A stretch of DNA of 64,000 nucleotides. Source: Lotus japonicus. Taxonomy: Eukaryota > Streptophyta > Magnoliopsida > Fabales > Fabaceae. Each line of letters begins with the position of its first letter. Positions within the stretch are counted from its first letter, which is position 1. The notes under the pieces were generated by a model that saw only the letters and a program-made list of their open reading frames with translations, ran no database searches and had not been told where the DNA came from. Location of the stretch: positions 5,644,501 to 5,708,500 of the forward strand of contig NC_080042.1 of assembly GCF_012489685.1 (NCBI RefSeq). Direction: 5' to 3'. Positions 10,801 to 21,900 of this stretch are shown here, piece by piece. Both the position numbers and the translations under genes were made by a program.

Positions 10801-12039
10801 GGATGGTCCTTGTATCACCTTGATGTGAAGTCAGCCTTCCTAAATGGACCACTGCAAGAGGAAGTATATGTCTCACAACCTCCTGGCTTTGAGATTAAAG
10901 GGAAGGAGGACATGGTTTACAGGTTAGATAAAGCTCTTTATGGACTTAAACAAGCTCCAAGAGCTTGGAATAAAAAGATAGATGCTTTCTTTGTAGAACA
11001 TTCTTTCAAGAAGTGTTCAGTTGAATATGGCCTGTATGTTAAGCATTGTGAAGGCAAGAATCTTCTATTGGTATGCTTGTATGTCGATGATCTTCTGATT
11101 ACAGGAGATTCCATTCATGACATAGACAAGTTGAAGGTGCTTCTCAAGTCAGAGTTTGAAATGACTGACTTGGGAAAGGTAGCTTACTTTCTAGGAATGC
11201 AATTTCATTACACTGATAAAGGTGTGTTGCTGCATCAAGGGAAGTATGTGAGAGAAGTTCTGGGAAGGTTCAAAATGTCTGATTGTAATCCTTCAAGGAC
11301 ACCAGCTGAAGTGATTCAGAAGTTTGATTCAACTGTTGAAGAGAGGGTTGATGCAACTGAGTACAAGCAGTTGGTTGGATCTTTGAGGTATTTGTGTAAC
11401 AGCAGGCCAGACATTTGCTATGCAGTTGGAGTTTTGAGCAGGTTCATGAGTGAGCCTCAGAAATCTCACTTACTTGCTGCCAAGAGGGTACTGAGATATG
11501 TTAAAGGTACCAGTGATTTGGGGATCTGGTTCCCTATGTATGGAGGACAAGGTAATGTTGATTTGTATGGTTTCTCTGATTCGGACTGGTGTGGTGACAA
11601 GTTGGATAGAAGAAGTACCACTGGTTACTTGTTTATGTTTCAGGGAGCTCCAATCTCTTGGGTCTCGAAGAAGCAGCCAGTGGTTGCACTCTCCTCATGT
11701 GAAGCTGAATACATAGCTGGTTGTTATGCAGCATGTCAAGCTGCCTGGCTGAGTGCTTTACTCACTGAGCTTGGAGTACAGTTAGAGGGTTCAGTATGCT
11801 TGAGGATTGACAACAAATCAACCATTAACCTTGCCAAGAATCCAGTGGCTCACGGAAGGAGCAAACACATTGAAACAAGATTCCATTTTATTAGAGAACA
11901 GGTTGAGAAAGGAAGACTGAAGCTTGTTCATTGTGGAACTCTTGATCAAGTTGCTGACTTGCTGACTAAGGCAGTGAAAGGGGACCAATTTGAAAAATTG
12001 AGACAGGAATGTGATGTTGTCTCTATTGCTGACATTTGA
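7855..12039 (+). pseudogene. Copia gag-pol polyprotein with three TAG stops
   Basis: One 1395-codon frame is broken only by TAG at 8248, 10660 and 10711. Order of domains: gag (UBN2-like) from the first ATG; a CCHC zinc knuckle at 8683-8724 ([14 protein letters not shown]); protease with DTG near 8870; integrase with the HHCC region (WHQRYGHLN...CSVC) and catalytic core (9430-9900); reverse transcriptase with YVDD near 11080; RNase H with DSDWCGD and ALSSCEAEY near 11580-11710. The polyprotein would be cleaved by its own protease to build virus-like particles and make cDNA. The stops fall at positions where Copia relatives usually have Gln, and each is one C-to-T change from CAG. Full expression would need readthrough, so the copy is probably non-autonomous. 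Confidence 0.93.
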
Positions 12040-12042
12040 ATT

Positions 12043-12051
12043 AAGGGAGAG
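12043..12051 (+). other. Polypurine tract, Copia element 1
   Basis: AAGGGAGAG directly abuts the 3' LTR and would prime plus-strand DNA synthesis. Confidence 0.8.
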
Positions 12052-12330
12052 TGTTGAGAATCAATTCAAATTGTATAATGGTTAGTTGGGCCTAATAGTT
12101 AGTTGGGTCTAATGGACTTAATTAGAAGATGCCATTTGCATTGGCAAGTTGCCAAGTGCAATGGCAGTTAGTGTTGTATCTGTGTAATTGTAACCGTGTG
12201 TGTGTAATGTTTGTAGCAAGTGTTTGTGGCACTATAAATACTACAGCAATGAATGAATAAAGTAGAGAAATTTCATTCTGCAATTATCTTCTTTCATCTT
12301 CTGAGTTGTTTCTTTCACTGTGAGCTAACA
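12052..12330 (+). repeat. 3' LTR, Copia element 1
   Basis: 279 bp, same ends as the 5' LTR, and followed by the AAATC target duplication at 12331-12335. Confidence 0.95.
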
Positions 12331-14090
12331 AAATCAAGTAAGATACTAGCTCAGTTCTCCATCATCTCATTATCTTAGTCACAAAATCACTTTGTTCCCA
12401 ATATCCATGACTTGCAACATGCGAGATAAGCACCCTGCAATGTTTTTCTTTAAGATTATCACAACAACAAGTATTGAAGCTGGAAAGCTGGTAAACATTC
12501 TTAGTATATGTGGTGTGCGATATTCTTTTTTTTTTCCTTGCTGCATAGTTGGATCCTCTGAGTGATTATATGCTGGAAATCTTGAGATCCTTGGAACTGC
12601 AGGGCATAAACTAGTAATATTGGGGGTGGAATTTTATTCCTATGTAGTGAGGGGCTGTTAGATTTCATGTCTATTGTGCTGAACAATCCTACAGCAATAG
12701 TATAGTCATTTAATTTCTTTTGCATTTCACAGATTTAGCATACAGTGGTGTTCTGTTTGCCTTTGATCTGTAGTTACTTTTTTCTCACCTTGTAATGTTT
12801 TGGTTCGAAGTTCGAACACTCCTTGTGCTAGCTTCTAATTCATTTTGCCTTTTTCCAAAAAAATGATATAAGACCAATTGTCTGCAAGAAGCACTTCTGG
12901 GTCATCATGCATGTCCCCAAGTATACAAAAAGTACCTTCCTTTCATGCATTTGGGGTGATCATGAAATAGAACAAAGTCATTATCAGAACATTTGAGTAA
13001 AAAAATTGAATTTCTCTGGTATGCCTGTGAATTTTATCATGCATGCTAACAGTAAGTTCTATGCAGAAGCTTCCAAATGGTTTTACCAGGGAACATGGTG
13101 GTGATGTGTCAAACCCAGTGTTTCTCAAGCCTCCAGATGACAAAGAACGGAAGATACATTGGAATAAACATGAAGATGGTTATATTTGGTTTGAAAAGGG
13201 TTGGAAAGAATTTGCTTCAGTGGAGATGTTGGGAGAAGATCCAAATTGACAAAGTTGCCTCAGCATGTTAAAGGTCATCATCAATCTCAAGGGGAAGAAT
13301 TTGACAAATAAACATTTGCACCTACTAGTAAAAAATTGAATGGTATGTTTTTCATGATTTGTAATTTCATGATCCCATTTGAGAGATTGAAGTTATTTTT
13401 TAATAACATACCCACGCTGTTCAATTTTTCAGGGAATTTGGGTGGTTCCCTTGAATGCCTAAAAAGGATGGAGTTAACTTCTAAAATTACTAAAGCTGCA
13501 AACAAAGCCAGAACCATCACATCTAGAAACCCTCTTTCAAAGTTGTCATGAAACCTGCCTATGTCAATTATTACATAGTGAGCTTTTGATTAACTTCATT
13601 TTTGTCCACTGTGACTGTTTTTGTATCTTTTTGTTTGAAGCAGAAATATATCTTCACTATATCTTCTAACTTGTCATGAAATCCAGTTAGTTCCACCAGA
13701 ATTTGCAAGAATTCATTTGAAGAACAAGCAAAGGGATATGATCCTTTATGTCATCGATGGGAGGACCTGGCATGTTAAATATCTTCTTCGAAGAGGGACA
13801 ATTAGTGCTGGATGGAAGAAATTTGCATCAGACAATAACTTGAAAGTTGGGGATGTTTGTGTTTTTGAATTGACCAAAAACAACCTCTTTCTTTCAAAGT
13901 ATCAATCTTTCCACCTGGGGGAGAATCACATCAACCTCATTCCCCTCCACCACAAGGTAATTAACCCATGTTGGTATTTCTTATAGTATTATTACTCTGT
14001 TTGATTTGGTCATTAAGGTAAAGGTTGTAGTTTTGTACCTCAGATTCAGTTCAAGGAAATGGAGTTAATGGCTTAGACCCTGCAAGAATA

Positions 14091-14381
14091 TGATAAGAAC
14101 ATAATTATATTATAGAATAATTGTACAAGCACTGGTTTTCGAGAGTCAGCCTCTCCTAATTCTGGAATTTGAGAGTCTAGACCTCTCCCACCATAACACA
14201 CAACTTTTGAATAATCCTAACAGAAGATACAACTCCTATTTATAACCACTTCTATATTATTTAAATTCAAACCATAGCAGTTACCTAACTGCACTAATCA
14301 TAAAATTACCCAACTAATAAATTAAATATTGACTTCCTAACTGCTACTGTTCACGAGTACTGTTCATGCAGTCCCCTATCA
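14091..14381 (-). repeat. Probable solo LTR in an intron of the REM pseudogene
   Basis: 291 bp with TGATAAGAAC...CCCCTATCA ends, which are TG...CA and mutually inverted (TGATA/TATCA). On the minus strand a TATA box (TTATAAATAGG) lies in the middle, as expected for an LTR promoter. Flanking pentamers are GAATA and TAATC, sharing only AAT, so the target duplication is not clean. No second LTR or internal coding part is present. Confidence 0.6.
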
Positions 14382-14810
14382 TAATCATAGATGCAGAAAA
14401 TGAAACTACGTACTATTACTCGGAGAGGTTAAATCTCAAACAGCAATACTGTTTTTTTTTTCTTATAAGCCAGCGATGTTGTTTTGTTGAGTTAGTAGTT
14501 TCTAAGTTTTGTTGAGTGCATCCTTAAACCATGTAGTTTTGTTTCCATATCACAGGTAGGAAGGCAACTCAGAAAAGAGCTAATGAATTCACCCCAGAAA
14601 ACCCCTATTTCACAGTCAAAATAAAGCCAAATAACTGGAGGGATTACAGACAGGTAAGGTTTATTAAGCAACAAATTAAAGAGGTGCTGAAAGAAGAGAA
14701 TGAGAAGGGATCCTCTCTCATGTCACATACTATTAATATTGTCACATTCAATTCTGTGTCGATCTAAAAAAATTTCAAGATTTTATATAAAAATAATTAA
14801 ATATTCATAT

Positions 14811-15153
14811 TGTTAGAAGTCTCACATTGGCTAGAGATAGAGCCAAGATAAGCTTTATAAGGATAGTGCAAACCTTAACTCTTGAGCTAGCTTTTGTGGT
14901 TGAGTATAGGCCTCCCAATTTCTAATATGGTATCAGAGCCTATCCTAGATCCATTTGTTGTGGAGACCTCCCATTATTGGGCCACCCGTTGTTAATCCCA
15001 CGTTCCAGTCTGTTCAATCCTGGACGTGAGGGGGTGTGTTAGAAGTCCCACATTGGCTAGAGATAGAGCCAAGATAAGCTTTATAAGGATAGTGCAAACC
15101 TTAACTCTTGAGCTAGCTTTTGTGGTTGAGTATAGGCCTCCCAATTTCTAATA
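14811..15153 (+). mobile_element. TRIM retrotransposon (343 bp)
   Basis: Two 117-bp direct terminal repeats (14811-14927 and 15037-15153) differ at one base. Between them are a tRNA-Met primer site (TGGTATCAGAGCC, 14928-14940), about 80 bases of non-coding DNA and a purine-rich tract (GACGTGAGGGGGTG) before the second repeat. The target duplication CATAT is perfect (14806-14810, 15154-15158). Such terminal-repeat retrotransposons in miniature move using proteins of other elements. It lies in the last intron of the REM pseudogene. Confidence 0.93.
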
Positions 15154-15659
15154 CATATGACACAGGAAGATCTAAATTTCTTTAATCTTCCGGTTGCCAT
15201 GAAAGAGAAAAGAGTATATATCTTTCCTGAGATTTGTAGTAGTGTAGTTCCTTGTTTGATTCTTTGAGTTTAATCACCCCTCTTTGATTCAAAAAAAATT
15301 ACATTTGCCCTTATGAAATCTTAAATTTATATCATGATTGTGGCAGCAAGCAAGCAGTTATTGTTGTAACTTAATGAAGTGTTTCGCTCTGATCTAAATA
15401 TAAGTTGCTACATCAGGATGTACCTAGTGCCTTTGTGAGAAAGCACTTAAATAACAAGAAGCACTTGTTGTTGCGATTTGATCAAAATGAACTGTGGCCT
15501 GTTGAGTTGTATCCTTATCCAAAACAAGGTTCGGGCAAGTTGTCGAAAGGTTGGGCCCGGTTTGCAAGCGAAAGTAAATTGGTGGTAGGAGATGTTTGTG
15601 TCTTTGAACTCATAAACAAGGCTCATGTGCTTCATGTTCATATTTTCAAAGCCTAATGT

Positions 15660-15881
15660 CAGGGCCGGCCGAAGGGTCGCCCAAGGGCCAAGCCACATAA
15701 GCAAGGGTTTTAGGCTTTCAAAAAAATTTTTTTTTACTAAGTAGAAAAGCCCTCTAATTTTTTTTACTGAGAAAAAAAAGTAAAAATGCCCCAAAAATTG
15801 TAATAAATAAATATTTTTTTAGGTAAAAATGCCTCACTTTAAAATTTTCTTTAGGCCTCCGTTAATGTTGGGTCGGCCCTG
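15660..15881. mobile_element. hAT-type MITE, 222 bp
   Basis: Perfect 8-bp duplications CCTAATGT (15652-15659 and 15882-15889) flank ends that read CAGGGCCGGCC and GGTCGGCCCTG. The interior is AT-rich with many T runs and no coding capacity. The left duplication contains the TAA stop of the REM pseudogene, so insertion replaced the immediate 3' UTR. Confidence 0.9.
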
Positions 15882-15889
15882 CCTAATGT

Positions 15890-16993
15890 CAAGGCAAGTA
15901 AATATATATTTTATATGAGGATGATATAGGAAATGAAATGGGCAATGTAGTGCTTAATCCTTATAATATGTAAGTCCTGAACATAGTTTATCAGAATTGT
16001 AATGCTTTTTGGTGTTTAAATAAGTTGACTAAATATTTGGTATTTTGTTGTGTAGATATTATATATGGATTTTATCGGTGTTCTCTAGTTAGGTTTGTGG
16101 TATCTTTATTTTATTTAGTAAATTCTACTGTATATACTATCTAGGGAATTGAATTTGGCACCCAAGAAAGGGATTTGGCACCAGGTATTTTAAAAAAATG
16201 CTAGAAATAACCTTCGAAGTTTAGGATTCTGAAGTGCTTCGGAAACTTAAATTCCTAAGTACTCCGGAAAGTTATATTCTTAAGTACTTAGGAAACTTAA
16301 ATTCCTAAGTTTTGTAACCAAAACATAAATCCAATAAAATAGAAATATTAATCCAGAAAAAATAACTTCAGGTGAACACCAGGATCGTTCTCATAAGGAC
16401 TTGATGAATTATTAATTGATATTAGAGTAAAACAAAAACTAATAAAAAGAGGTTTTGATTGATTTGGTTGCAAGATAACAAAGCAATAAATAAATATATT
16501 AGATTCAGAAGAGGGAAAGTGTTAGTCATCGAATTATAACATTCAAGTGCAACAAACCTTCATTGGTTACAAAAGATTAATTCTTCCTTATTAATTTTCT
16601 AATTCGTGAGAACTAATTAACTAAGCGGAAATTAATTCACTGTTTCATAAACTAAGCAATTAAGAAACAGTTACGAACTAATATGAACTAAGCGAACAGG
16701 CATCAACTCTTATTTCCAAAGCTATGGAACTAAGCAAACCTTAGATCAGAAATAGAGATGAAGAGGATTAATAAGAACGAATTTGCATGAAGAACATAAC
16801 CTTAAGTTTGCAAACACAATAATATTAAAAATCCAAAGACTAACTAGGGAGTTTAGCAACTCTGAAATGATCCGTTTTAATATAAAAGTGGGGAGAAAAA
16901 AAAAACAGAGAATAGAAGATTAAAAAAAAAAAGAAAAACAAAAAATCTAACCTTTAAAAAACCCACCGTAACCCCACCCCATCAATATCAATA
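15890..16993. other. AT-rich intergenic DNA with a 25-bp repeat
   Basis: At 16216-16312 units of about 25 bp related to GAAACTTAAATTCCTAAGT occur three to four times in tandem. The part from about 16340 to 16950 resembles non-coding sequence of an LTR retroelement (minus strand motif GAGAACGATCCTGGTG), but I find no termini. No coding region is supported. Confidence 0.4.
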
Positions 16994-17169
16994 TCAATAT
17001 ATATTAGAAAAGAACAACTTCTAGCATGACGTGTCGCTCTCACAGGCAAAGTTAATGACGTGTCGCTCCCAGATTAATTCTCACCTAATATTTTACATGT
17101 AAGCTCTTTCTCCTTGGCCCCACTTGCCACATGTGCCCTGATTTTTCCTTACCTTATTTCTCCTTAATA

Positions 17170-17565
17170 AAAAAATACATTTTTAAATTTTAGATTTGAT
17201 TAGGATTTAGGTTTTTTATTTCTTGATTTTATCTTAATTTATTTTTGATTTATTTTTAGAGTATTAATTAATTTTTATGGTATTTTTATTGAATTTTCGG
17301 ATTTTTAATTAATTCCGGATTTTATGAGTTTTTATTGTGATTTGCTAGATTTTGATAGTTTTTATCTATTTTTATTTAATACATTTTTAAATTTTAGATT
17401 TGATTAGGATTTATGTTGTTTATTTCTGTATTTTATCTGAATTTACATTATTATTTATTTTTAGAGTATTAATTATTTTTTATGGTATTTTTATTGAATT
17501 TTCAGATTTTTAATTAATTCCGGATTTTATGAGTTTTTATTGTGATTTGCTAGATTTTTATCAAT
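17170..17565. repeat. Direct repeat pair inside Helitron 1
   Basis: Two copies of a roughly 200-bp AT-rich sequence (sharing TTTTAAATTTTAGATTTGATTAGG and the later TCCGGATTTTATGAG) follow one another. Related sequence in inverted orientation recurs at about 18090-18210 and 18350-18485. Confidence 0.7.
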
Positions 17566-17934
17566 CTTGACCTATTTTGATTTCAAACCAAATCATCCAA
17601 AAAATTTATTATATTTTTTTATCTCACGTGGCCTGATAATACCATTAAGAGTTGATGTTTATAATAAAATAAACAATCTTTGAAAGATAGAATACCAGAA
17701 ACATGAAAATCACGTTGGGTCATAATAACCTTATAATTGGATGTTTATAATAAAATAAACAAGAAGAAAAAAATTGATACAGATTGGTGGGAAACATTAA
17801 TAATTATATAAATAGAAAATTGAAAAGGAGCTATCAAATAAAACGTCAATTTTTTTTGAAACCAAACAAAACGTCATATTGTTAAATTAGATTTGTTAAA
17901 TTATTATATTAGATTAAATTAGAGCATATAATGT

Positions 17935-18600
17935 ACCTAAAATTTATTTCCATAACAAATCTTGAAACCGATTTTTTAAAGGTAATTTTAAATCTAAGAA
18001 ATTTTTTCATAAAATATTAAAATTACCCTAATTATATAATATTTATGTAGATTAAATAAAAACTAAAAATTAAATAAAAATATTATAAAAATTAATTAAT
18101 AAAAACTACCAAATCACAATAAAAACTTATAAAATCCTTAATTAAATAAAAATCTGAAAATTCAATAAAAGTAACATAAAATTTAATTTAATTAAGACTC
18201 TAAAAATAAACTTTTTCTACACCTAAAATTTATTTCCATAACACATCTTGAAACCGATTTTTCAAAGGTAATTTTAAATCTGAGAAACTTTTTTCATAAA
18301 ATATTAAAATTTTAAAAGATTTGTTGACGTAGATTAAATAAAAAACTAAAAATTCAATAAAAATTAATTAATAAAAACTACCAAATCACAATAAAAACTT
18401 ATAAAATCCTTAATTAAATAAAAATCCGAAAATTCAATAAAAATAACATAAAATTTAATTTAATTAATACTCTAAAAATAAACTTTATCTACACCTAAAA
18501 TTTATTTCCATAACACATCTTGAAACCGATTTTTCAAAGGTAATTTTAAATCTGAGAATTTTTTTCATAAAATAATAAAATTTTAAAAGATTTGTCTTAA
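17935..18600. repeat. Three tandem units (about 272-286 bp) inside Helitron 1
   Basis: The motif ACCTAAAATTTATTTCC starts at 17935, 18221 and 18493, each time followed by ATCTTGAAACCGATTTT. Parts of each unit are the reverse complement of the direct repeat pair at 17170-17565, so the Helitron interior has a large imperfect palindrome. Confidence 0.75.
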
Positions 18601-19448
18601 TTATCTAAGATTTACCTAGATTACTCCTTACTAATACTGCATCAGCCATCTCCTCCCCTATATGTCTCTACTGTGAACCGGTTGGCATGGAGAAAAAATG
18701 AGGAAGATCACTCAAGTATGCAACTTGCTTCATGTGGTGTTGATAATTGTATAAGTTGATAATTGTGTAAGTGTTTGACATAAATGTTGTTGAGTAATTA
18801 GATTATTTTCCTCATCCTCTTTTGATATATTTGTTAGAATGATTTTTATCATCCAAGTCTATTTTATTCTCTAAATCTGATTCTTATATGCTCTTTTGTT
18901 TTCCCTTTTGTAAGTCTCAAGTCGCCCAAGGTTCTCCATGCTTCTATGATGAATTATGATTATACTATTTGAACGTGATAGCACAAATTATGGTTCCTTT
19001 TTTTTTTGTTAATTTTATGTTTCTATTAAATGTTGAGTCAATAATTTATGTATTGAAACTTTCATTTGATCAATATTTCAAGCCCTAATTATACTATTTG
19101 AATGTCTGATTCAACAACTAAGCTAAATCGTACCCATGACGAGTAGTATTTGATGGATTTTTGAAGAGGGTCGACTTTTGAAGCTGGAGATATTGTTTTA
19201 ATCATGTGAGTCTCCTTTATGTGAATCTACTTTATTTAATTTTATGTGAAATTTAAATTTTTATTTGATTTATGTACTCTATGTTTCTCACTTGAGTTGC
19301 TTGTTATTGAGATTTTTGGATTTGATGAGGGATAAGAAAACTTCCTCATCTATAAGTGATTTTGTAGTTTATTTTCTTATTAGGTTTGAATTACTTCAGT
19401 GAATTTTTCATCATGTATTTTTTTTTTTTTGAGTTGGACCCCAATTAA

Positions 19449-19604
19449 TTGGATTCATCTTACATCTTGAGATCAGGTATTTTTAGCCATGTCCATGATA
19501 CTATTGTTGCAACTGCCCTAATCTGTACTTCCCATGAACTATCCTCGCAACAATATTCTATTATGAGAGCTTCAATTACAGTTTGTGAGTATGTAGGCAA
19601 GGTA
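19449..19604 (+). other. Exon-like stretch in Helitron 1, origin unknown
   Basis: An open frame containing SHVHDTIVATALICTSHELS ends at AAG followed by the donor-like GTAAGT. It could be a captured host exon, as Helitrons often carry, but I do not recognise the protein and the frame is short. Confidence 0.25.
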
Positions 19605-21174
19605 AGTCTTTATACTTATGATTTAAAGCAAATGTTTTGATTCTTTATTTGTATGTAAAGATACCAATTTTCCATGCCAACCTGAAAATATTTGAGGACG
19701 AATTATCATTGTTAGTAATGATGTAATATCAGTTTCAGATTATGCACTACATGTTACCCCGATTCCCTACAAATGTTACTTGGTGGATCTGTCATAACTT
19801 GACTTTCTTCACATTTCTGATTGAATGGTGATTTGTCTCCCTCCTGATTGCAGAGCATTGATTTCTTATCTCTTTTCTACAGGAAAAAAATATGGACATT
19901 CGTTGTGACATTGTGTGACAAGTGTTCGTTATGATGGTGTTACATTTGGTCACCCAGTTTTTTTGAATTTGCTAATGAACTTTGCTCATGATGGTGATAG
20001 CCACACACTTGAGCCTTGAAGTATCGATTTTTGAGCTGAATGAAAATTTTCATGTGGCTGATGCATCTCCAAACGAAGTAAGTCCCCCTATGCTCTAACT
20101 GCCGCTAAGAGAATATTTGAATCTGTCCCAAGAAGCACAGTTGGAAGTTGCAGTCCAAAAGTTTTGAAGTTTGTGAAAATTTTCATTTATATTGTTAGCA
20201 ATCTATCAAAAAAATTCAACTTCAACTATCATTGATAGTAATCTACCACATTAACTTGGTTGACATAGCTTTAATCGATCTAAAAACCAACTAACCACAA
20301 GTAGGATCTCATTATGATAGGTACCTTTAAATTTTCATGGCAATTATGAAAGTTTTTCCTTAGGCAGAATTAGCTGTCCTCGAAAACATATCAATTCAAC
20401 TGGAAATATCAAAATAGTGCATCATTTAAAAAAACTTTTTAACTTATTTCTATATCAGCATGTTAGAATCTCCATGCTTACCATTATTGGTTCTGTTGTA
20501 TACAGGTTGTTGTGAATGAGATACATGGCAGGGAAATGTTATGAGGTTTCCTTCACACAGGGTGCTCTCAAAGATTTTTAAAATTGTAGGAACAATACGA
20601 GCAATGTATACATGCTTCCATTAGATTCCTTTGTACCAATAATCCAATAGTCGGTGCTTCCATTTTGGATTTTGTTTGAGAATGAATTTAGTTAATTTTA
20701 AATATATGCTTATATTTGGTGCTTACTAGACAGAGATTGCCAATATAAGATGAAGCATAAATTTAGAAGGTTATAAGAACCAACAGATTTTCTACAAAGA
20801 TAAATATTTCTTAATAATTTTTTAAATGGAATTTAAATTCATAAATCAATATAAACTCTATAGTCTACATTCATTTTTGTTGAAATTACTCGGTAAAAAA
20901 AATACCCATGGGGAGTTATAGTTTTATTCAATTGTATGAATCATCTGTCGTAGTTAGTTGTGGAAAAAAAATTATTGGATGTATTCGATCTGAGTGTGAA
21001 TATTTCATTCAAGCTTTGATTGAGATTTAAGGTTTTGTTTTATAACAACTTTTGAGAAATGGTTTATTTGAGGCCATGCCCTGTGAAAAGTGATATTTCA
21101 GTTTTTTCAAATATCAGACTCTAGGTTTGCTTTTGGGTGATATTTAAGCTTAACTAACCACCTTATTTCAAACT

Positions 21175-21403
21175 CTAGGAGGTATGTCTCAATCTTTGAA
21201 GCATTGGGGAAAATTGGTCCGGCCAATAAGAATTTGGTGGATTCTTCACCAAAGAGGAAACTTTGCCATTTTTCAACATTGACCAATGGATTTGCTTTTA
21301 TTTTAAAGGGTCTTGAAGGTCCCCTCCTTGAGCCACCAAGAGAGGCTCTTGACAATTCAAACAAGAACTTGAAGATCAAATACATATGTACTATAAATTT
21401 ATG
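21175..21403 (+). other. Second exon-like stretch in Helitron 1
   Basis: A plus-strand frame with SPKRKLCHFSTLTNGFAFIL lies just before the 3' third of the Helitron. It is open for about 70 codons, unusual for this AT-rich DNA. The gene is not recognised, and it may be a captured fragment. Confidence 0.2.
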
Positions 21404-21900
21404 ACCTAAATTTATTAGTGCTAACATATTAGAGTTACGAGATGTCACAGGGAGGAACATTTCACATGAAAAATGAAAATTTGTACGAGTTAAAAAAAAT
21501 ATAATTTCATTTTCCTATAACTTAAGTGTAATTTTAATAATTTAAACAATAATTATATATTTATGTATAGTTACATATCTAAACCACAAAAACAACACCC
21601 TATATGTCAAGTATACATCTTCGCAAACAAAATTCAGTTATACCTTACATATACAAAACTTAAAGATTTTGGCATATTAACTCCTTTGTTTTTCAAAAAT
21701 TTTATATTAGTTAATTCAATGTATGCTTACAAAACACTAGAATTGAGTGTCTAAATTTATGCTCTTTAAATATCTGCATCTTTATTATGATTGTTCTTAC
21801 ATTCTTAGTATCTTAAAATTATTATAGTTTAAAATATTGATCGATGTATCAAATACAATAGACAAATTCTCCGTGCAACGCGCGGGTAAAAAACACTAGT

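Larger units (their letters stand above)
7329..12330 (+). mobile_element. Complete Ty1/copia retrotransposon (5.0 kb)
   Basis: Two 279-bp LTRs, a tRNA-Met-type primer site, one gag-pol frame and a polypurine tract are all present in canonical order. The target duplication AAATC occurs at 7324-7328 and 12331-12335. The LTRs differ at 3 of 279 positions, so the insertion is recent. The coding frame has three in-frame TAG codons and no frameshift. It landed just upstream of the first exon of the REM pseudogene. Confidence 0.97.
12407..15656 (+). pseudogene. REM-type B3-domain gene, decayed
   Basis: Exons can be traced by similarity to the intact paralogue at 32182-35286: 12407-12490 (28 codons ending in TTSIEAGKL), 13067-13249, 13433-13577, 13687-13956, 14556-14653 and 15417-15656. 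Family members are plant nuclear DNA-binding proteins. The first B3 domain stops after GWKEFA: its C-terminal half is lost and TGA follows at 13247. A missing base near 13526-13532 shifts the second B3 domain out of frame. Another missing base near 13880-13895 shifts the frame before the end of that domain. The last exon, with KLSKGWARFASESKL and VGDVCVFELI, is open to TAA. Introns hold a solo LTR and a TRIM, and a hAT MITE sits at the stop codon. A shortened expressed protein is possible but unlikely. Confidence 0.85.
16994..21899 (+). mobile_element. Non-autonomous Helitron (4.9 kb)
   Basis: The 3' end is diagnostic: a hairpin CCGTGC-AAC-GCGCGG at about 21871-21885, then a short spacer and CTAG, followed by T. 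The 5' end TCAATATATATTAGAAAAG follows an A and resembles the 5' end of the second Helitron at 51231. Insertion is therefore between A and T, as expected for Helitrons, with no target duplication. No Rep/helicase ORF is present. The interior is AT-rich with long internal repeats and a few exon-like stretches. The 3' end is firm; the 5' end is inferred from similarity. Confidence 0.7.

Noticed and set aside
7855..12039. Programmed TAG readthrough in Copia 1, as in some retroviruses
   Set aside because: Three TAG codons, two of them 51 bases apart within RT, do not fit a single gag/pol readthrough site. Decay is simpler.
14091..14381. A solo LTR proven by target duplication
   Set aside because: Flanking pentamers GAATA and TAATC do not match, so I keep it only as a probable solo LTR from its ends and TATA box.
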